This document shows positions 7,544-15,519 of a stretch of DNA of 41,183 bases, in pieces. This stretch comes from Phycisphaerales bacterium (lineage in GTDB: Bacteria > Planctomycetota > Phycisphaerae > Phycisphaerales > SM1A02): assembly GCA_009692015.1 (NCBI GenBank), contig SIAB01000004.1, forward strand, positions 1 to 41,183. Direction: 5' to 3'. Both the position numbers and the translations under genes were made by a program. Below the pieces are notes generated by a model. That model did no database searches, was not told the origin of the DNA, and saw only the letters and a program-made list of their open reading frames with translations. Positions within the stretch are counted from its first letter, which is position 1, and each line of letters opens with the position of its first letter.

Positions 7544-9265
7544 TCATGCTGTTGTTGCGATGGCTCTCCCAAGCCGCGCTGCGATCACGCTGACCGGTTT
7601 TTGTTGCAACGCGGCAATCTCTGCGATCGTCATGGGATGGTTCGCAAACGCGTGCGATCCACGCATTCCGAGTCGGAGCTGCCACAGCGATCGATCTGGG
7701 GCATCGTGCGCGATCCGATCGACTCTCGCTTCGATCGTCGATAGCGGAATCTGCCATCGGCACTGTGCATCGAGAGGATCGCACCAGGGCAATGTGGGCC
7801 CAGCGCCTGCGGCGTGCTTTGCGTTCGGTCGCGCGACCCCGAGGAGGCGACGATCAAGTTGAAGTGAGACCGCTTGTTCGAGTCGAACGCGAGCACTGGC
7901 GATGTGCGCGGGATCCGACTCGCGGACGACGACCAAGAGGGATTCGGCCGCCAGTTCCAGGATTCCCTGGAGCGTGTGTGGCGCGAGGCTGGCGATCTCG
8001 CCGTCGCTCCACACGCGAACGCGGGTGACGATCGCGGGCATCGCACTGCCGAGCAGAGAACGCAACAAAAGACGCGCCCACCGCAGATCTGTTTCGATGC
8101 GATCCAGAACTGCCTCGCTTGGTCGTGTTGATGGAAGTTGCTCCACCGCAGTCCGCGCGGACCAATGGAGAAATCGAACTGCCATCAATCTGGCGCTCTC
8201 ACCTTTCGAACTCTCGCCTTTCGCGCCATCGCCCCCCACCCGAGTGCGCTGAACCCTCGCGGATCGAGATCCTTCGATGCTTCGCAGCGCGGTCCACGCC
8301 TGGGCATCCTCGATCGGATCGGCGCTGACCAGATTCGATCGCACCGCGAGGGCGCCGAGAATCACCTCGCGCGCATCCGCGCGAAAAAATGTCTTTGGAA
8401 TCTCAACGAAGTCGGGCGAAATGGCAACCGCATGAATGCGCAGGAACTGCGCGCGGGCGCGGTGGATGAGTCGGTCGGCCGTCTGCTGTGAGCAGGCGAG
8501 ATTTCGGGCGATCAGAGAAACTCGCATCCCGCGCTGCCAGGCCGCGAGTGCGCTTGCCGCACGCCGCAGATCGCGGGGGCCCCTTCCAATCAGTTTCCCA
8601 GCGGTCGCAGCACGATTTCGCACGATCAACGATCGCACCGTTTCCGTGCTCACCCCGACCTCGCCTGCGATTGCGCGCGCTGCATTTGAAACGCGCCGCT
8701 CGCCGGTCATCGCGAGAGCGCCAGCTCGCCGCAGAATTTCACGCTGCGCGCCGGTCGTCAATCGCTTGGTGCGCGCAGCGCGCGCGAGGGACTTCGCGTG
8801 GGTCGCATAAAACGCGGTCGCATCCGCCGTTCGAATTCCCAGCACGACTCCACCAACCTGGGCAAGGAGTGATCGCCGCATCCAACAGGCTGCGAGCCCG
8901 CGCTTTCTCAAACGGTGGATCGTCCGTTCGCTCACACTCCACGATCGAGCCGTTTGCGCAATCGTCTGGGCGTCCGCGGCGCGCTCTGGCGCACGGTGGC
9001 TCAGTCGCAGTACCAATTCACAGAGGTCGCGCCGCAGGGACTCTCCAATGACTTGCAATTCACTTTCGGCAGTGCGCCGCTCGGCTCGGAATTGGGTGAT
9101 CTGCCACACAACATCGCTCCACCCATATAGAGCATCGGGCTCGGTGCGTTCGATCAGAATGCGCGTTGCGGCGAGCTGACGGCGCGCTGTTGCTTCTGAA
9201 CCAAACGCAAGCTGCTCTGACAAACTGCGCATTTCTTCGAGGATGAACCCGCCCGATCGCGGCAT
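7544..9265 (-). CDS. Diverged sigma-70-like protein with several helix-turn-helix segments
   Basis: This soluble 573-residue protein is rich in Arg and Ala. I see four helix-turn-helix-like segments: about 100-125 (TIAQTARSWSVSERTIHRLRKRGL), 192-216 (AARAIAGEVGVSTETVRSLI), 245-272 (RGMRVSLIARNLACSQQTADRLI) and the very C-terminus (MTIAEIAALQQKPVSVIAARLG). Their order, and the region VVWQITQFRAE near residue 55, match my memory of a planctomycete sigma-70 family with a long N-terminal HTH region. In such proteins the last segment would be sigma region 4. The expected conserved region 2 (promoter melting and -10 reading) is not recognisable between about residues 370 and 520; only helix-rich, Arg-rich sequence remains. 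A regulator or pseudo-sigma is therefore more likely than a working sigma factor. The ATG at 9265 follows a TACGCT box by 7 nt. It lies 17 nt downstream of alr. Confidence 0.6.
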   Translation of the reverse strand: MPRSGGFILEEMRSLSEQLAFGSEATARRQLAATRILIERTEPDALYGWSDVVWQITQFRAERRTAESELQVIGESLRRDLCELVLRLSHRAPERAADAQTIAQTARSWSVSERTIHRLRKRGLAACWMRRSLLAQVGGVVLGIRTADATAFYATHAKSLARAARTKRLTTGAQREILRRAGALAMTGERRVSNAARAIAGEVGVSTETVRSLIVRNRAATAGKLIGRGPRDLRRAASALAAWQRGMRVSLIARNLACSQQTADRLIHRARAQFLRIHAVAISPDFVEIPKTFFRADAREVILGALAVRSNLVSADPIEDAQAWTALRSIEGSRSARVQRTRVGGDGAKGESSKGESARLMAVRFLHWSARTAVEQLPSTRPSEAVLDRIETDLRWARLLLRSLLGSAMPAIVTRVRVWSDGEIASLAPHTLQGILELAAESLLVVVRESDPAHIASARVRLEQAVSLQLDRRLLGVARPNAKHAAGAGPTLPWCDPLDAQCRWQIPLSTIEARVDRIAHDAPDRSLWQLRLGMRGSHAFANHPMTIAEIAALQQKPVSVIAARLGRAIATTA

Positions 9266-9272
9266 AGGCAAG

Positions 9273-9278
9273 AGCGTA
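9273..9278 (-). promoter_or_regulatory. -10 box of the sigma-like gene (leaderless type)
   Basis: TACGCT on the minus strand, 7 nt before the ATG and directly after the alr stop codon; identical to the rplM -10 box. No good -35 is visible. Confidence 0.4.
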
Positions 9279-9282
9279 TTGC

Positions 9283-10554
9283 TCAGCCGGTCATGATGCC
9301 CGGCGATTGCCGCGTGATTCGCACATCCGCGCCGACAACTCCGCTGGCCTCGCCAACATAACGGCGTGGGATGCGGGGATTCAAGCGACAGAGCAGTTCG
9401 TATGCGTGTGCGCCGATTGCGCCTGCCACGCGCGGCAGATAATTTCGGGCGCTCGGACGGGATCCATACACCTCGGCAGTCATGCCGATGAAACCCTCTC
9501 CGTACGCAAGAGATGGTGGGACATCGGTGAGATCAACCACCACCTGATCCATGTTGACCGCGCCCACGACTGGCACTTCCCACGATCGTGTTCCCGCGCT
9601 GGTTTCGCTCATCACCCGAATCCAGCGATCATCGCGCGTGTGTGCGGCAACGGGATATCCGTCGAAGTATCCAATCGGAACAACACCGAGTCGCGAGGGG
9701 CGGCCGGCCTTCCAAAGCGATCCGTAACCCACAGCGACATCGCGGTCCACTTCCTTCGTGTGGACAATCGACGACTCCCACCGCACAATCGACTCGAGGG
9801 ATAGTCCGTCGCTCGCACCCGAATCGCTGGGCTCTCCCGCTCCATCTGACAGATGCGCCAAACCCGTCCAAGCCAATCCCGTGCGGATCATGGTGCGGTG
9901 AAAGCGCGGATCGCGAAAGACTGCGTGCGAATTGGCGACATGCACGATCGCATCTGCTGGAATGTGCAGCGCGTGATCGCAGAGCAGTCGCTCAAAGAGA
10001 TCCATCTGATCGTGGGTTCGCACCGCATCGCGACGACTATCCGAAAAATGGGTGAAGACTCCCGCGAGCCGCAGTCTGCGCTCGTCAGCAATGCAGGCGA
10101 GCGTGCGACCAGCCTCGTCAACGGTCGCGCCGCCGCGGGACATACCGGTATCGACCTCGAGATGCACCGGGATCGGACCGCCGCCGAGCTGTTCGGCGAT
10201 GGCGGCAAGTTCGAGCGCGTGTGCCTGCCCGTGAACCACCAGATGCAGCCGCCCTGCCAGGAGAAGTCGGTGGCACTCGCCGCCTGTTTCAATCTCTCGC
10301 ACCGGCATCAGGATCAACTGCGGTGTCGTCACCCCCGCCGCAGAAATCGCCTCCGCTTGGCCAATGCTGTAGACCGCCAACATGCTCGCGCCGCTCGCCG
10401 CAAGTTGCCGGGCGATCCGCGGCGCGCCGAGACCATATCCGTCAGCCTTCACGACGGCGCAGAGATCGCAATGTGGCGATATCAGCCCTCGAATCGCGGT
10501 GATGTTGCGGTCGAGCGCCGTGAGATCAATGTTGAGGAAACTCGTACTGCGCAT
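9283..10554 (-). CDS. alr: Alanine racemase
   Basis: This PLP enzyme interconverts L- and D-alanine, supplying D-Ala for peptidoglycan; murA in this window serves the same pathway. It has 423 residues. Key residues are visible: the PLP-binding Lys36 in AVVKADGYGLG, EVDTGMSRGG, GVFTHFSDS, the second catalytic base Tyr277 in AVGYGSLWK, then GVVPIGYFDGYP and VVGAVNMDQ. The last replaces the commoner GRVCMDQ, so the Arg that usually hydrogen-bonds there is changed. Candidate starts are ATG 10554 (chosen, fits the family N-terminus) and TTG 10569. It is divergent from the helicase gene, and the two starts are only 54 nt apart. Confidence 0.93.
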   Translation of the reverse strand: MRSTSFLNIDLTALDRNITAIRGLISPHCDLCAVVKADGYGLGAPRIARQLAASGASMLAVYSIGQAEAISAAGVTTPQLILMPVREIETGGECHRLLLAGRLHLVVHGQAHALELAAIAEQLGGGPIPVHLEVDTGMSRGGATVDEAGRTLACIADERRLRLAGVFTHFSDSRRDAVRTHDQMDLFERLLCDHALHIPADAIVHVANSHAVFRDPRFHRTMIRTGLAWTGLAHLSDGAGEPSDSGASDGLSLESIVRWESSIVHTKEVDRDVAVGYGSLWKAGRPSRLGVVPIGYFDGYPVAAHTRDDRWIRVMSETSAGTRSWEVPVVGAVNMDQVVVDLTDVPPSLAYGEGFIGMTAEVYGSRPSARNYLPRVAGAIGAHAYELLCRLNPRIPRRYVGEASGVVGADVRITRQSPGIMTG

Positions 10555-10571
10555 CCTTGCTTCGCTCAAAG

Positions 10572-10600
10572 TTGTATCGGCATCATTCGCTCGCTATCAT
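10572..10600 (+). promoter_or_regulatory. Predicted leaderless promoter of the DEAD-box helicase
   Basis: TTGTAT (10572-10577), 17 nt spacer, TATCAT (10595-10600), then 8 nt to the GTG start at 10609. The predicted transcript would begin at or next to the start codon. Confidence 0.55.
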
Positions 10601-10608
10601 CAAGGTTC

Positions 10609-11988
10609 GTGACAACGAATGAAACCCCTCCCAGCGGTTCCGCTGGACGATCCCTCGACATCTTCGCTCAGGATCAGACATTTGCCTCGCTGGGGCTGAC
10701 GGAGTCGATCCTTCAAGCCCTCAATGATCGTGGATTCAAGCATCCAACGCAGATTCAGGCTGATCTGATTCCGATCGTTTTGGCGGGCAAAGACTGCTTA
10801 GGGCAGGCCAAGACAGGGACTGGAAAGACGGCGGCTTTCGCGCTGCCGGCACTGCAGTTGATCGCGAAAGATGCCGCGCTCTCTGTGCTGATCTTGGTGC
10901 CAACGCGCGAACTCGCGATTCAGGTCGCCAAGGAAATCCACGACTTTGCTCGGCACACTGGTCACCATGTCGTCCCGATCTACGGCGGCCAACCGATCTC
11001 CACTCAAGTTCAGAAACTTCAGCGCGGACCGGCGATCATCGTTGGAACGCCGGGACGGGTGATGGATTTGCACGAGCGGCGCTTGCTCTCCTATGACAAG
11101 GTGCAGTACGCGGTGCTCGACGAAGTCGATCGCATGCTGGATATCGGCTTTCGCGAGGACATCCGCCGCATTCTGGGATCGATGAAGCACCATCCCCAGA
11201 CGGTCTTTGTCTCGGCGACGATCTCCCCGGACATCGAGAAGTTGGCGCGGCAGTATCTGCGCGACCCAGAGAAGATCGTGACCACGGCAAAGAGCCTGAC
11301 CGTCTCGCAGGTGCGCCAGTCCTACTTCGCAGTGGAGCGCTGGGACAAGCGGCGGCTCCTGCTGCATCTGCTGCGAAAGGAAGAACCCGCACTCACCCTG
11401 GTCTTCTGTCGCATGAAGCGCACCGTCGATGAGGTCACCGCATTCCTTGCCAAGAACAGTATCGATGCGCATCAGATGCACGGCGATATGTATCAGACCA
11501 AGCGCGACAAGGTGATGGACAAGTTGCGGGAGGGTGGTCTTTCTGTGCTTGTTGCCAGTGATTTGGCGTCGCGCGGGCTCGATGTCGACGACATCAGCCA
11601 TGTCATCAATTACGACCTTCCAGAGGATCCCGAGGTGTATGTGCACCGCATCGGTCGCACCGCGCGGGCTGGTCGCGAGGGTGTTGCATGGAGTTTCGTC
11701 TGCCCAGATCAGGGCGAGCTGCTCACAGCCATCGAAAGCCTTGCCAACATCGAGATACCGGTGGCGATCTACGACGATTTTGGGCCGGGACCCGTGCCAT
11801 CCGACATTCATGCCCAGCGCGAGCTGGATGAGATTCGCAAGCAAGCATCGATGGAATCGAAGTCGCGAAATCTGCTTGCCAACAAGCCAGATGCGACCGA
11901 TCTCACGCGTTTCCCAGGTGGACTTGTGCCAACACAACCTCCCCCAAAGCGGCTTGGCGGACGATTGACAACGCGTCGCCGACATTGA
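10609..11988 (+). CDS. DEAD-box RNA helicase with a DEVD motif II
   Basis: This is an ATP-dependent RNA helicase, likely acting in ribosome assembly or mRNA handling. It has 459 residues. Motifs in order: F..LGL and the Q motif GFKHPTQIQ (42-50), Walker A AKTGTGKT (67-74), PTRELA, TPGR, motif II DEVD (171-174) in place of DEAD, SAT, then VASDLASRGLDVDDISHVINYD and the arginine-finger HRIGRTARAGR. A short basic tail (KRLGGRLTTRRRH) closes the protein. The open frame reaches back to 9853, but that part is antisense to alr; GTG 10609, 8 nt after a TATCAT box, gives the family start. psuG follows after 10 nt. Confidence 0.93.
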   Translation: MTTNETPPSGSAGRSLDIFAQDQTFASLGLTESILQALNDRGFKHPTQIQADLIPIVLAGKDCLGQAKTGTGKTAAFALPALQLIAKDAALSVLILVPTRELAIQVAKEIHDFARHTGHHVVPIYGGQPISTQVQKLQRGPAIIVGTPGRVMDLHERRLLSYDKVQYAVLDEVDRMLDIGFREDIRRILGSMKHHPQTVFVSATISPDIEKLARQYLRDPEKIVTTAKSLTVSQVRQSYFAVERWDKRRLLLHLLRKEEPALTLVFCRMKRTVDEVTAFLAKNSIDAHQMHGDMYQTKRDKVMDKLREGGLSVLVASDLASRGLDVDDISHVINYDLPEDPEVYVHRIGRTARAGREGVAWSFVCPDQGELLTAIESLANIEIPVAIYDDFGPGPVPSDIHAQRELDEIRKQASMESKSRNLLANKPDATDLTRFPGGLVPTQPPPKRLGGRLTTRRRH

Positions 11989-11998
11989 TCGCTCGCGC

Positions 11999-13033
11999 GT
12001 GAATCTCCCGCCCGCGCATTCTCCAAAGCTTCCGTGGGCAGCCACCGCTGAGGTTGCAGATGCGCTGCGCGCTGGTCATCCCGTGGTCGCGCTTGAATCA
12101 ACGGTGCTCACCCACGGAATGCCCCGCGAGCCGCGGGCGATGTCCGCGCAATTTATCGCGGCGCATCCGCTTTGGAACGCAGCGCTCCCTGCGAATCTCG
12201 CCGCAGCACAGGCCGCAGAAGCCCGCGTTCGCGCGGCAGGCGCGATCCCCGCAACGATCGCCCTCGTGGATGGCAGAATCTGCGTTGGACTGCGCCGGGA
12301 GGAATTGGAGCGACTCTGCGGCGATGCCACTGCAACGAAAGTTTCACTGCGGGACTTTGGATCGGCAATCGCCAGAGGGCGCACCGGCGGAACAACCGTC
12401 GCTGCAACTGCAGCGATCGCGGCACAAGCGGGAATCTCTCTCTTCGCCACAGGAGGAATTGGTGGCGTGCATCGCGGATGGATCCAATCGTTCGATCTCT
12501 CAGCGGATCTGCTGGCGATCGCCACGCATCCGGTTCTCGTCGTCAGCGCCGGGGTGAAAGTGATCCTCGATCTTCCCGCCACGATGGAAGCACTCGAATC
12601 GCTCGGCGTTCCAGTGATTGGATATCGAACAAAGTTTCTTCCACGGTTTACAGCAGCGCCCGACCCCGCGATCCCACTGCCCGACTCTGTCGACGAACCC
12701 GCAGAAGCGGCGCGCGTCCTCGCGGCCCACTGGTCTCTGCGGCCCAACTGCGGCGCACTTCTCATGCAGGCATGTCCGACAGAATTCGCGATCGAATCGC
12801 AGTACCTGGAAGGCGCCCTCGCTGCTGCGCTCGCCGCGGCAGATTTGCAGGGAGTTCGCGGCGCGGCCACGACTCCATTTCTGCTGGGTCGACTCGCCGC
12901 CGCGCAGGGCGGCGCAGCGGTGCTCGAGGCGAATCTTGCTCTTCTCTGTGCGAATGCATCACTCGCCGGAAGCGTCGCTGCGGCGCTCGCTGCCTCGGCT
13001 CTGGATCGCTGGCGACTTGACAGCGCGCAGTGA
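11999..13033 (+). CDS. psuG: Pseudouridine-5'-phosphate glycosidase
   Basis: PsuG cleaves the C-glycosidic bond of pseudouridine 5'-phosphate to uracil and ribose 5-phosphate, a step in salvaging modified RNA nucleosides. It has 344 residues. Family motifs are VALESTVLTHGMP at the start, GGTTVAAT, LFATGGIGGVHRG with FDLSADL, and the Schiff-base Lys region VSAGVKVILDLPATME followed by ESLGVPVIGY. The usual PsuK kinase is not adjacent, so the substrate source is unclear. Start GTG 11999 is 10 nt after the helicase stop. A TTGACA at 11965-11970, 17 nt before ATCGCT, could be its own weak promoter; read-through from the helicase is equally likely. Confidence 0.93.
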   Translation: MNLPPAHSPKLPWAATAEVADALRAGHPVVALESTVLTHGMPREPRAMSAQFIAAHPLWNAALPANLAAAQAAEARVRAAGAIPATIALVDGRICVGLRREELERLCGDATATKVSLRDFGSAIARGRTGGTTVAATAAIAAQAGISLFATGGIGGVHRGWIQSFDLSADLLAIATHPVLVVSAGVKVILDLPATMEALESLGVPVIGYRTKFLPRFTAAPDPAIPLPDSVDEPAEAARVLAAHWSLRPNCGALLMQACPTEFAIESQYLEGALAAALAAADLQGVRGAATTPFLLGRLAAAQGGAAVLEANLALLCANASLAGSVAAALAASALDRWRLDSAQ

Positions 13034-13045
13034 AACGGTTCTAAT
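13017..13045 (+). promoter_or_regulatory. Predicted strong promoter of rho
   Basis: Perfect TTGACA (13017-13022), 17 nt spacer, TCTAAT (13040-13045; 5 of 6 to consensus). The -35 box lies in the last codons of psuG. It gives a leader of about 38 nt before the rho ATG at 13090. Confidence 0.7.
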
Positions 13046-13089
13046 TCGAGCGTCGAAGTGAAGGACAGTTCGTCTCACCCGACACACAC

Positions 13090-14211
13090 ATGAGTACAGT
13101 TCGAGGGATTCTCGAATGGGCCAACGGCCCCGAGGGTCGCATCAGACAGTTCAACGATGGCTTGATCGAACATCCAGACGATCCCGTTGTGCCATTGGCA
13201 CTCGCGAACAGCTACGCGCTGCGTCCTTGCGTGAGCGTGGTCGCTGAGGTTGCTCAGGTTGAGGTCAAGACCCGCCGCGGCCGCTACACCAAGGCGATGG
13301 TTGAGCGGCTGGTCGAAATCGAAGGACTTGCTCCCGAGCTCTTTTCGCAGCGAAAGCCCTTTGCGGAACTCACGGCACTCGACCCCTGCCCCCGCATCAC
13401 ACTGGAGTATCCGGGATGCCCTCCGGCGAACAGACTCATCGATCTCTTCTGCCCCATCGGGTACGGAACGCGTGGACTCATCGTGGCTCCGCCGAAGGCT
13501 GGCAAGACCATCCTGCTGCAGAATCTTGCCTACGGCATCAAGCACAATCATCCAGAAATCGAATTGGTTGCTCTGCTCATCGACGAGCGCCCCGAAGAGG
13601 TGACGGATTTCAAGCGCAATGTTCCTGCGCACGTGCTCGCTTCGAGCAATGATCAGGATGTTGAACGCCACACGGCACTGGGGATTCTCGCCATCGAACG
13701 CGCCCGGCGCATGGTCGAGGCCGGTCGCGATGTCGTGGTGCTCTTGGATTCCATCACCCGACTCGGGCGGGCGTTCAACAATTCGCGGCGCTACGGCTCG
13801 GGCGGACGCACCATGTCGGGCGGTCTGGACTCGCGGGCGTTGGAGATTCCAAAGCAGCTCTTCGGTGCCGCGCGCAAGGCTGAAGAGGGCGGCTCACTCA
13901 CGATCATCGCGAGTTGTCTGGTGGATACCGGCAGCCGCGCCGACCAAATCATCTTCGAAGAGTTCAAGGGCACGGGCAATATGGAACTGATTCTCGATCG
14001 CTCCATCTCGGAGAAGCGCCTCTTTCCCGCCATCAATCTGGCGGCCAGCGGTACCCGCAAGGAGCACCTGTTGTTGACCGAGCGCGAACTCAAGACAATC
14101 ACTGCGCTGCGCAGACGACTCATCGCGATGCCACCGCATGTGCAAATCGAACAGCTCCTCGCGGCGCTGAAGCGATTCCCAACCAACGAGGCGCTGATCG
14201 GCAGTTCGTGA
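13090..14211 (+). CDS. rho: Transcription termination factor Rho, short form
   Basis: Rho is the hexameric RNA helicase that ends untranslated transcripts. It has 373 residues against about 420 in E. coli, because the N-terminal helix bundle is missing and the protein begins at the cold-shock-like RNA-binding domain (VRGILEWANGPEGRIRQF). Where E. coli has the aromatic RNA-binding GFGFLR, this protein reads GPEGRIRQ, so the primary site looks altered. The motor domain is intact: Walker A APPKAGKT (about 133-140), LIDERPEEVTDF, Walker B VVVLLDSITRLGRAFN, the Q loop SGGLDSRAL, and the R loop FKGTGNMELILDR. ATG 13090 has no clear Shine-Dalgarno. It is followed, 63 nt later, by the MCE pair. Confidence 0.95.
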   Translation: MSTVRGILEWANGPEGRIRQFNDGLIEHPDDPVVPLALANSYALRPCVSVVAEVAQVEVKTRRGRYTKAMVERLVEIEGLAPELFSQRKPFAELTALDPCPRITLEYPGCPPANRLIDLFCPIGYGTRGLIVAPPKAGKTILLQNLAYGIKHNHPEIELVALLIDERPEEVTDFKRNVPAHVLASSNDQDVERHTALGILAIERARRMVEAGRDVVVLLDSITRLGRAFNNSRRYGSGGRTMSGGLDSRALEIPKQLFGAARKAEEGGSLTIIASCLVDTGSRADQIIFEEFKGTGNMELILDRSISEKRLFPAINLAASGTRKEHLLLTERELKTITALRRRLIAMPPHVQIEQLLAALKRFPTNEALIGSS

Positions 14212-14261
14212 GTTGGACCGCGAGCGCCGGACCCCGCCCCGTGCCGTCACACCCGAACGGG

Positions 14262-14267
14262 TACTCT
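14262..14267 (+). promoter_or_regulatory. -10 box of the MCE gene pair (leaderless type)
   Basis: TACTCT ending 7 nt before the ATG at 14275. No convincing -35; weak taken alone, supported by the recurring spacing elsewhere in the window. Confidence 0.35.
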
Positions 14268-14274
14268 TCCTCGC

Positions 14275-15519
14275 ATGAGTGGACCGAAACTGAAGACGGG
14301 CTTCTTTGTCCTGAGTGGCCTCACCTGCTTCGCGCTCGTCGCAATTGTGCTTGCAAAGTTTGATTGGTTCAGCGACGCAAGTCAATACATCGTTCGATTC
14401 ACGATCAATGACGGGGTGATGGGTCTTGGAAAGGGGTCCGCCGTTCAGGTGGGCGGGCTCTCTCGCGGAAGTGTCGAATCGGTCCACCCGATCTATGACG
14501 CCACTGGTGTGATGACATCGCTCGATGTTCACATTTCACTTGAGAACGATGTCACGCTTTACGCCAATGCCCAAGCGATGCGCCTGATGCCACTTCTTGG
14601 CACGGTTGCAACGCTCAACTTCGTGTCGATCGGAGATGGAGACAAACGGCTTGCGGCGGGCTCCACCATCAATGCGGTGGCCAGCGGCGGAATACTCGCA
14701 ACTCTCCTCGGACCGACCAATGCGATGAAGTCCGATCAGATTGTCGAGAACGCGCTTCAATTCAGCGTCTTTCTTGCCAAGGTGCCCGGCGACTACGAAA
14801 CCAAGGTCGTGCCGATGATCGACAACGCCGCAACGGTCATAGCTGAGTTTCGGACCGATTACAGCGATTGGCGGACGAAAATTGGCGTGACCCTGACCTC
14901 CGCGCAAGGCTCGATGCAGAAACTGGATTCCAGCCTGACCGAAGTTCAACAACTTGTGGCCCGCAACGGACCCAAGATCGACACCACCCTTGCAAATCTC
15001 GATGTCAGCGTCGCTTCGGCGAAGGACGCGCTGCACCACTTGAATCAGGAGACGATCCCGCTGATCGACAGCACGCTGCGGCACACGGAGAGCGCGGTCG
15101 ACGAGTTCGGCAAGTCGATTGAACTCGTCCACGCGCTGCTCTTGGAACGGTCGCCTGATATCGCCGAGACGCTGTCGAGCATTCGCACTGCGGCAGGACA
15201 AATGAAGTTGGCATCGATGGAGATCCGGCGCAGTCCCTGGAAGATCCTCTACCAACCCAGCAGCGATCAGGTCGCGCACGAGAATCTCTATGAGTCCGCG
15301 CGAAGCTTTGCCATGGCCGCTGGCGACCTGCGTGCCGCCGGCGACGCGCTGCGATTGGTCATCGAGCGCGATCCTGGAAAGTACGATGCCGATATGAAAT
15401 TCCGGGACGCGGTGCAGGCGATGGTGCTCGATGCGATTGCGAAGTATGAATTGGCGCAGCAGCAACTGAACAGCGTGCTGATGGCCCCCGCGCCGGCTGG
15501 CGAATCGAAGGCGAAGTAA
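14275..15519 (+). CDS. MlaD/MCE-domain membrane protein, first of a pair
   Basis: This is a membrane-anchored MCE protein of 414 residues, of the family that forms hexameric lipid-carrying rings or tubes between membranes. There is one N-terminal transmembrane anchor (GFFVLSGLTCFALVAIVLA, about 8-26). The MCE domain follows (about 38-130: YIVRFTINDGVMGLGKGSAVQVGG, SRGSVESVHPI, and the late LGTVATLNFVSIGDG). The rest is a long helical segment likely to form the needle or coiled coil. No MlaE-like permease or MlaF-like ATPase is linked here. It is followed immediately by a second MCE-like gene. Lipid transport to the outer membrane is inferred only from the family. Confidence 0.85.
   Translation: MSGPKLKTGFFVLSGLTCFALVAIVLAKFDWFSDASQYIVRFTINDGVMGLGKGSAVQVGGLSRGSVESVHPIYDATGVMTSLDVHISLENDVTLYANAQAMRLMPLLGTVATLNFVSIGDGDKRLAAGSTINAVASGGILATLLGPTNAMKSDQIVENALQFSVFLAKVPGDYETKVVPMIDNAATVIAEFRTDYSDWRTKIGVTLTSAQGSMQKLDSSLTEVQQLVARNGPKIDTTLANLDVSVASAKDALHHLNQETIPLIDSTLRHTESAVDEFGKSIELVHALLLERSPDIAETLSSIRTAAGQMKLASMEIRRSPWKILYQPSSDQVAHENLYESARSFAMAAGDLRAAGDALRLVIERDPGKYDADMKFRDAVQAMVLDAIAKYELAQQQLNSVLMAPAPAGESKAK

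Noticed and set aside
9853-10608. Upstream 252 codons open in frame with the helicase
   Set aside because: They are antisense to alanine racemase and have no helicase-like content; GTG 10609 gives the family start and follows a good -10 box.
11965-11993. TTGACA-N17-ATCGCT as a firm psuG promoter
   Set aside because: The -10 is poor (no TA at the first two positions), so I mention it only within the psuG entry.
10798-12045. 415-codon open frame on the minus strand under the helicase
   Set aside because: It mirrors codon bias of the helicase gene in a GC-rich genome; no domain or start signal.
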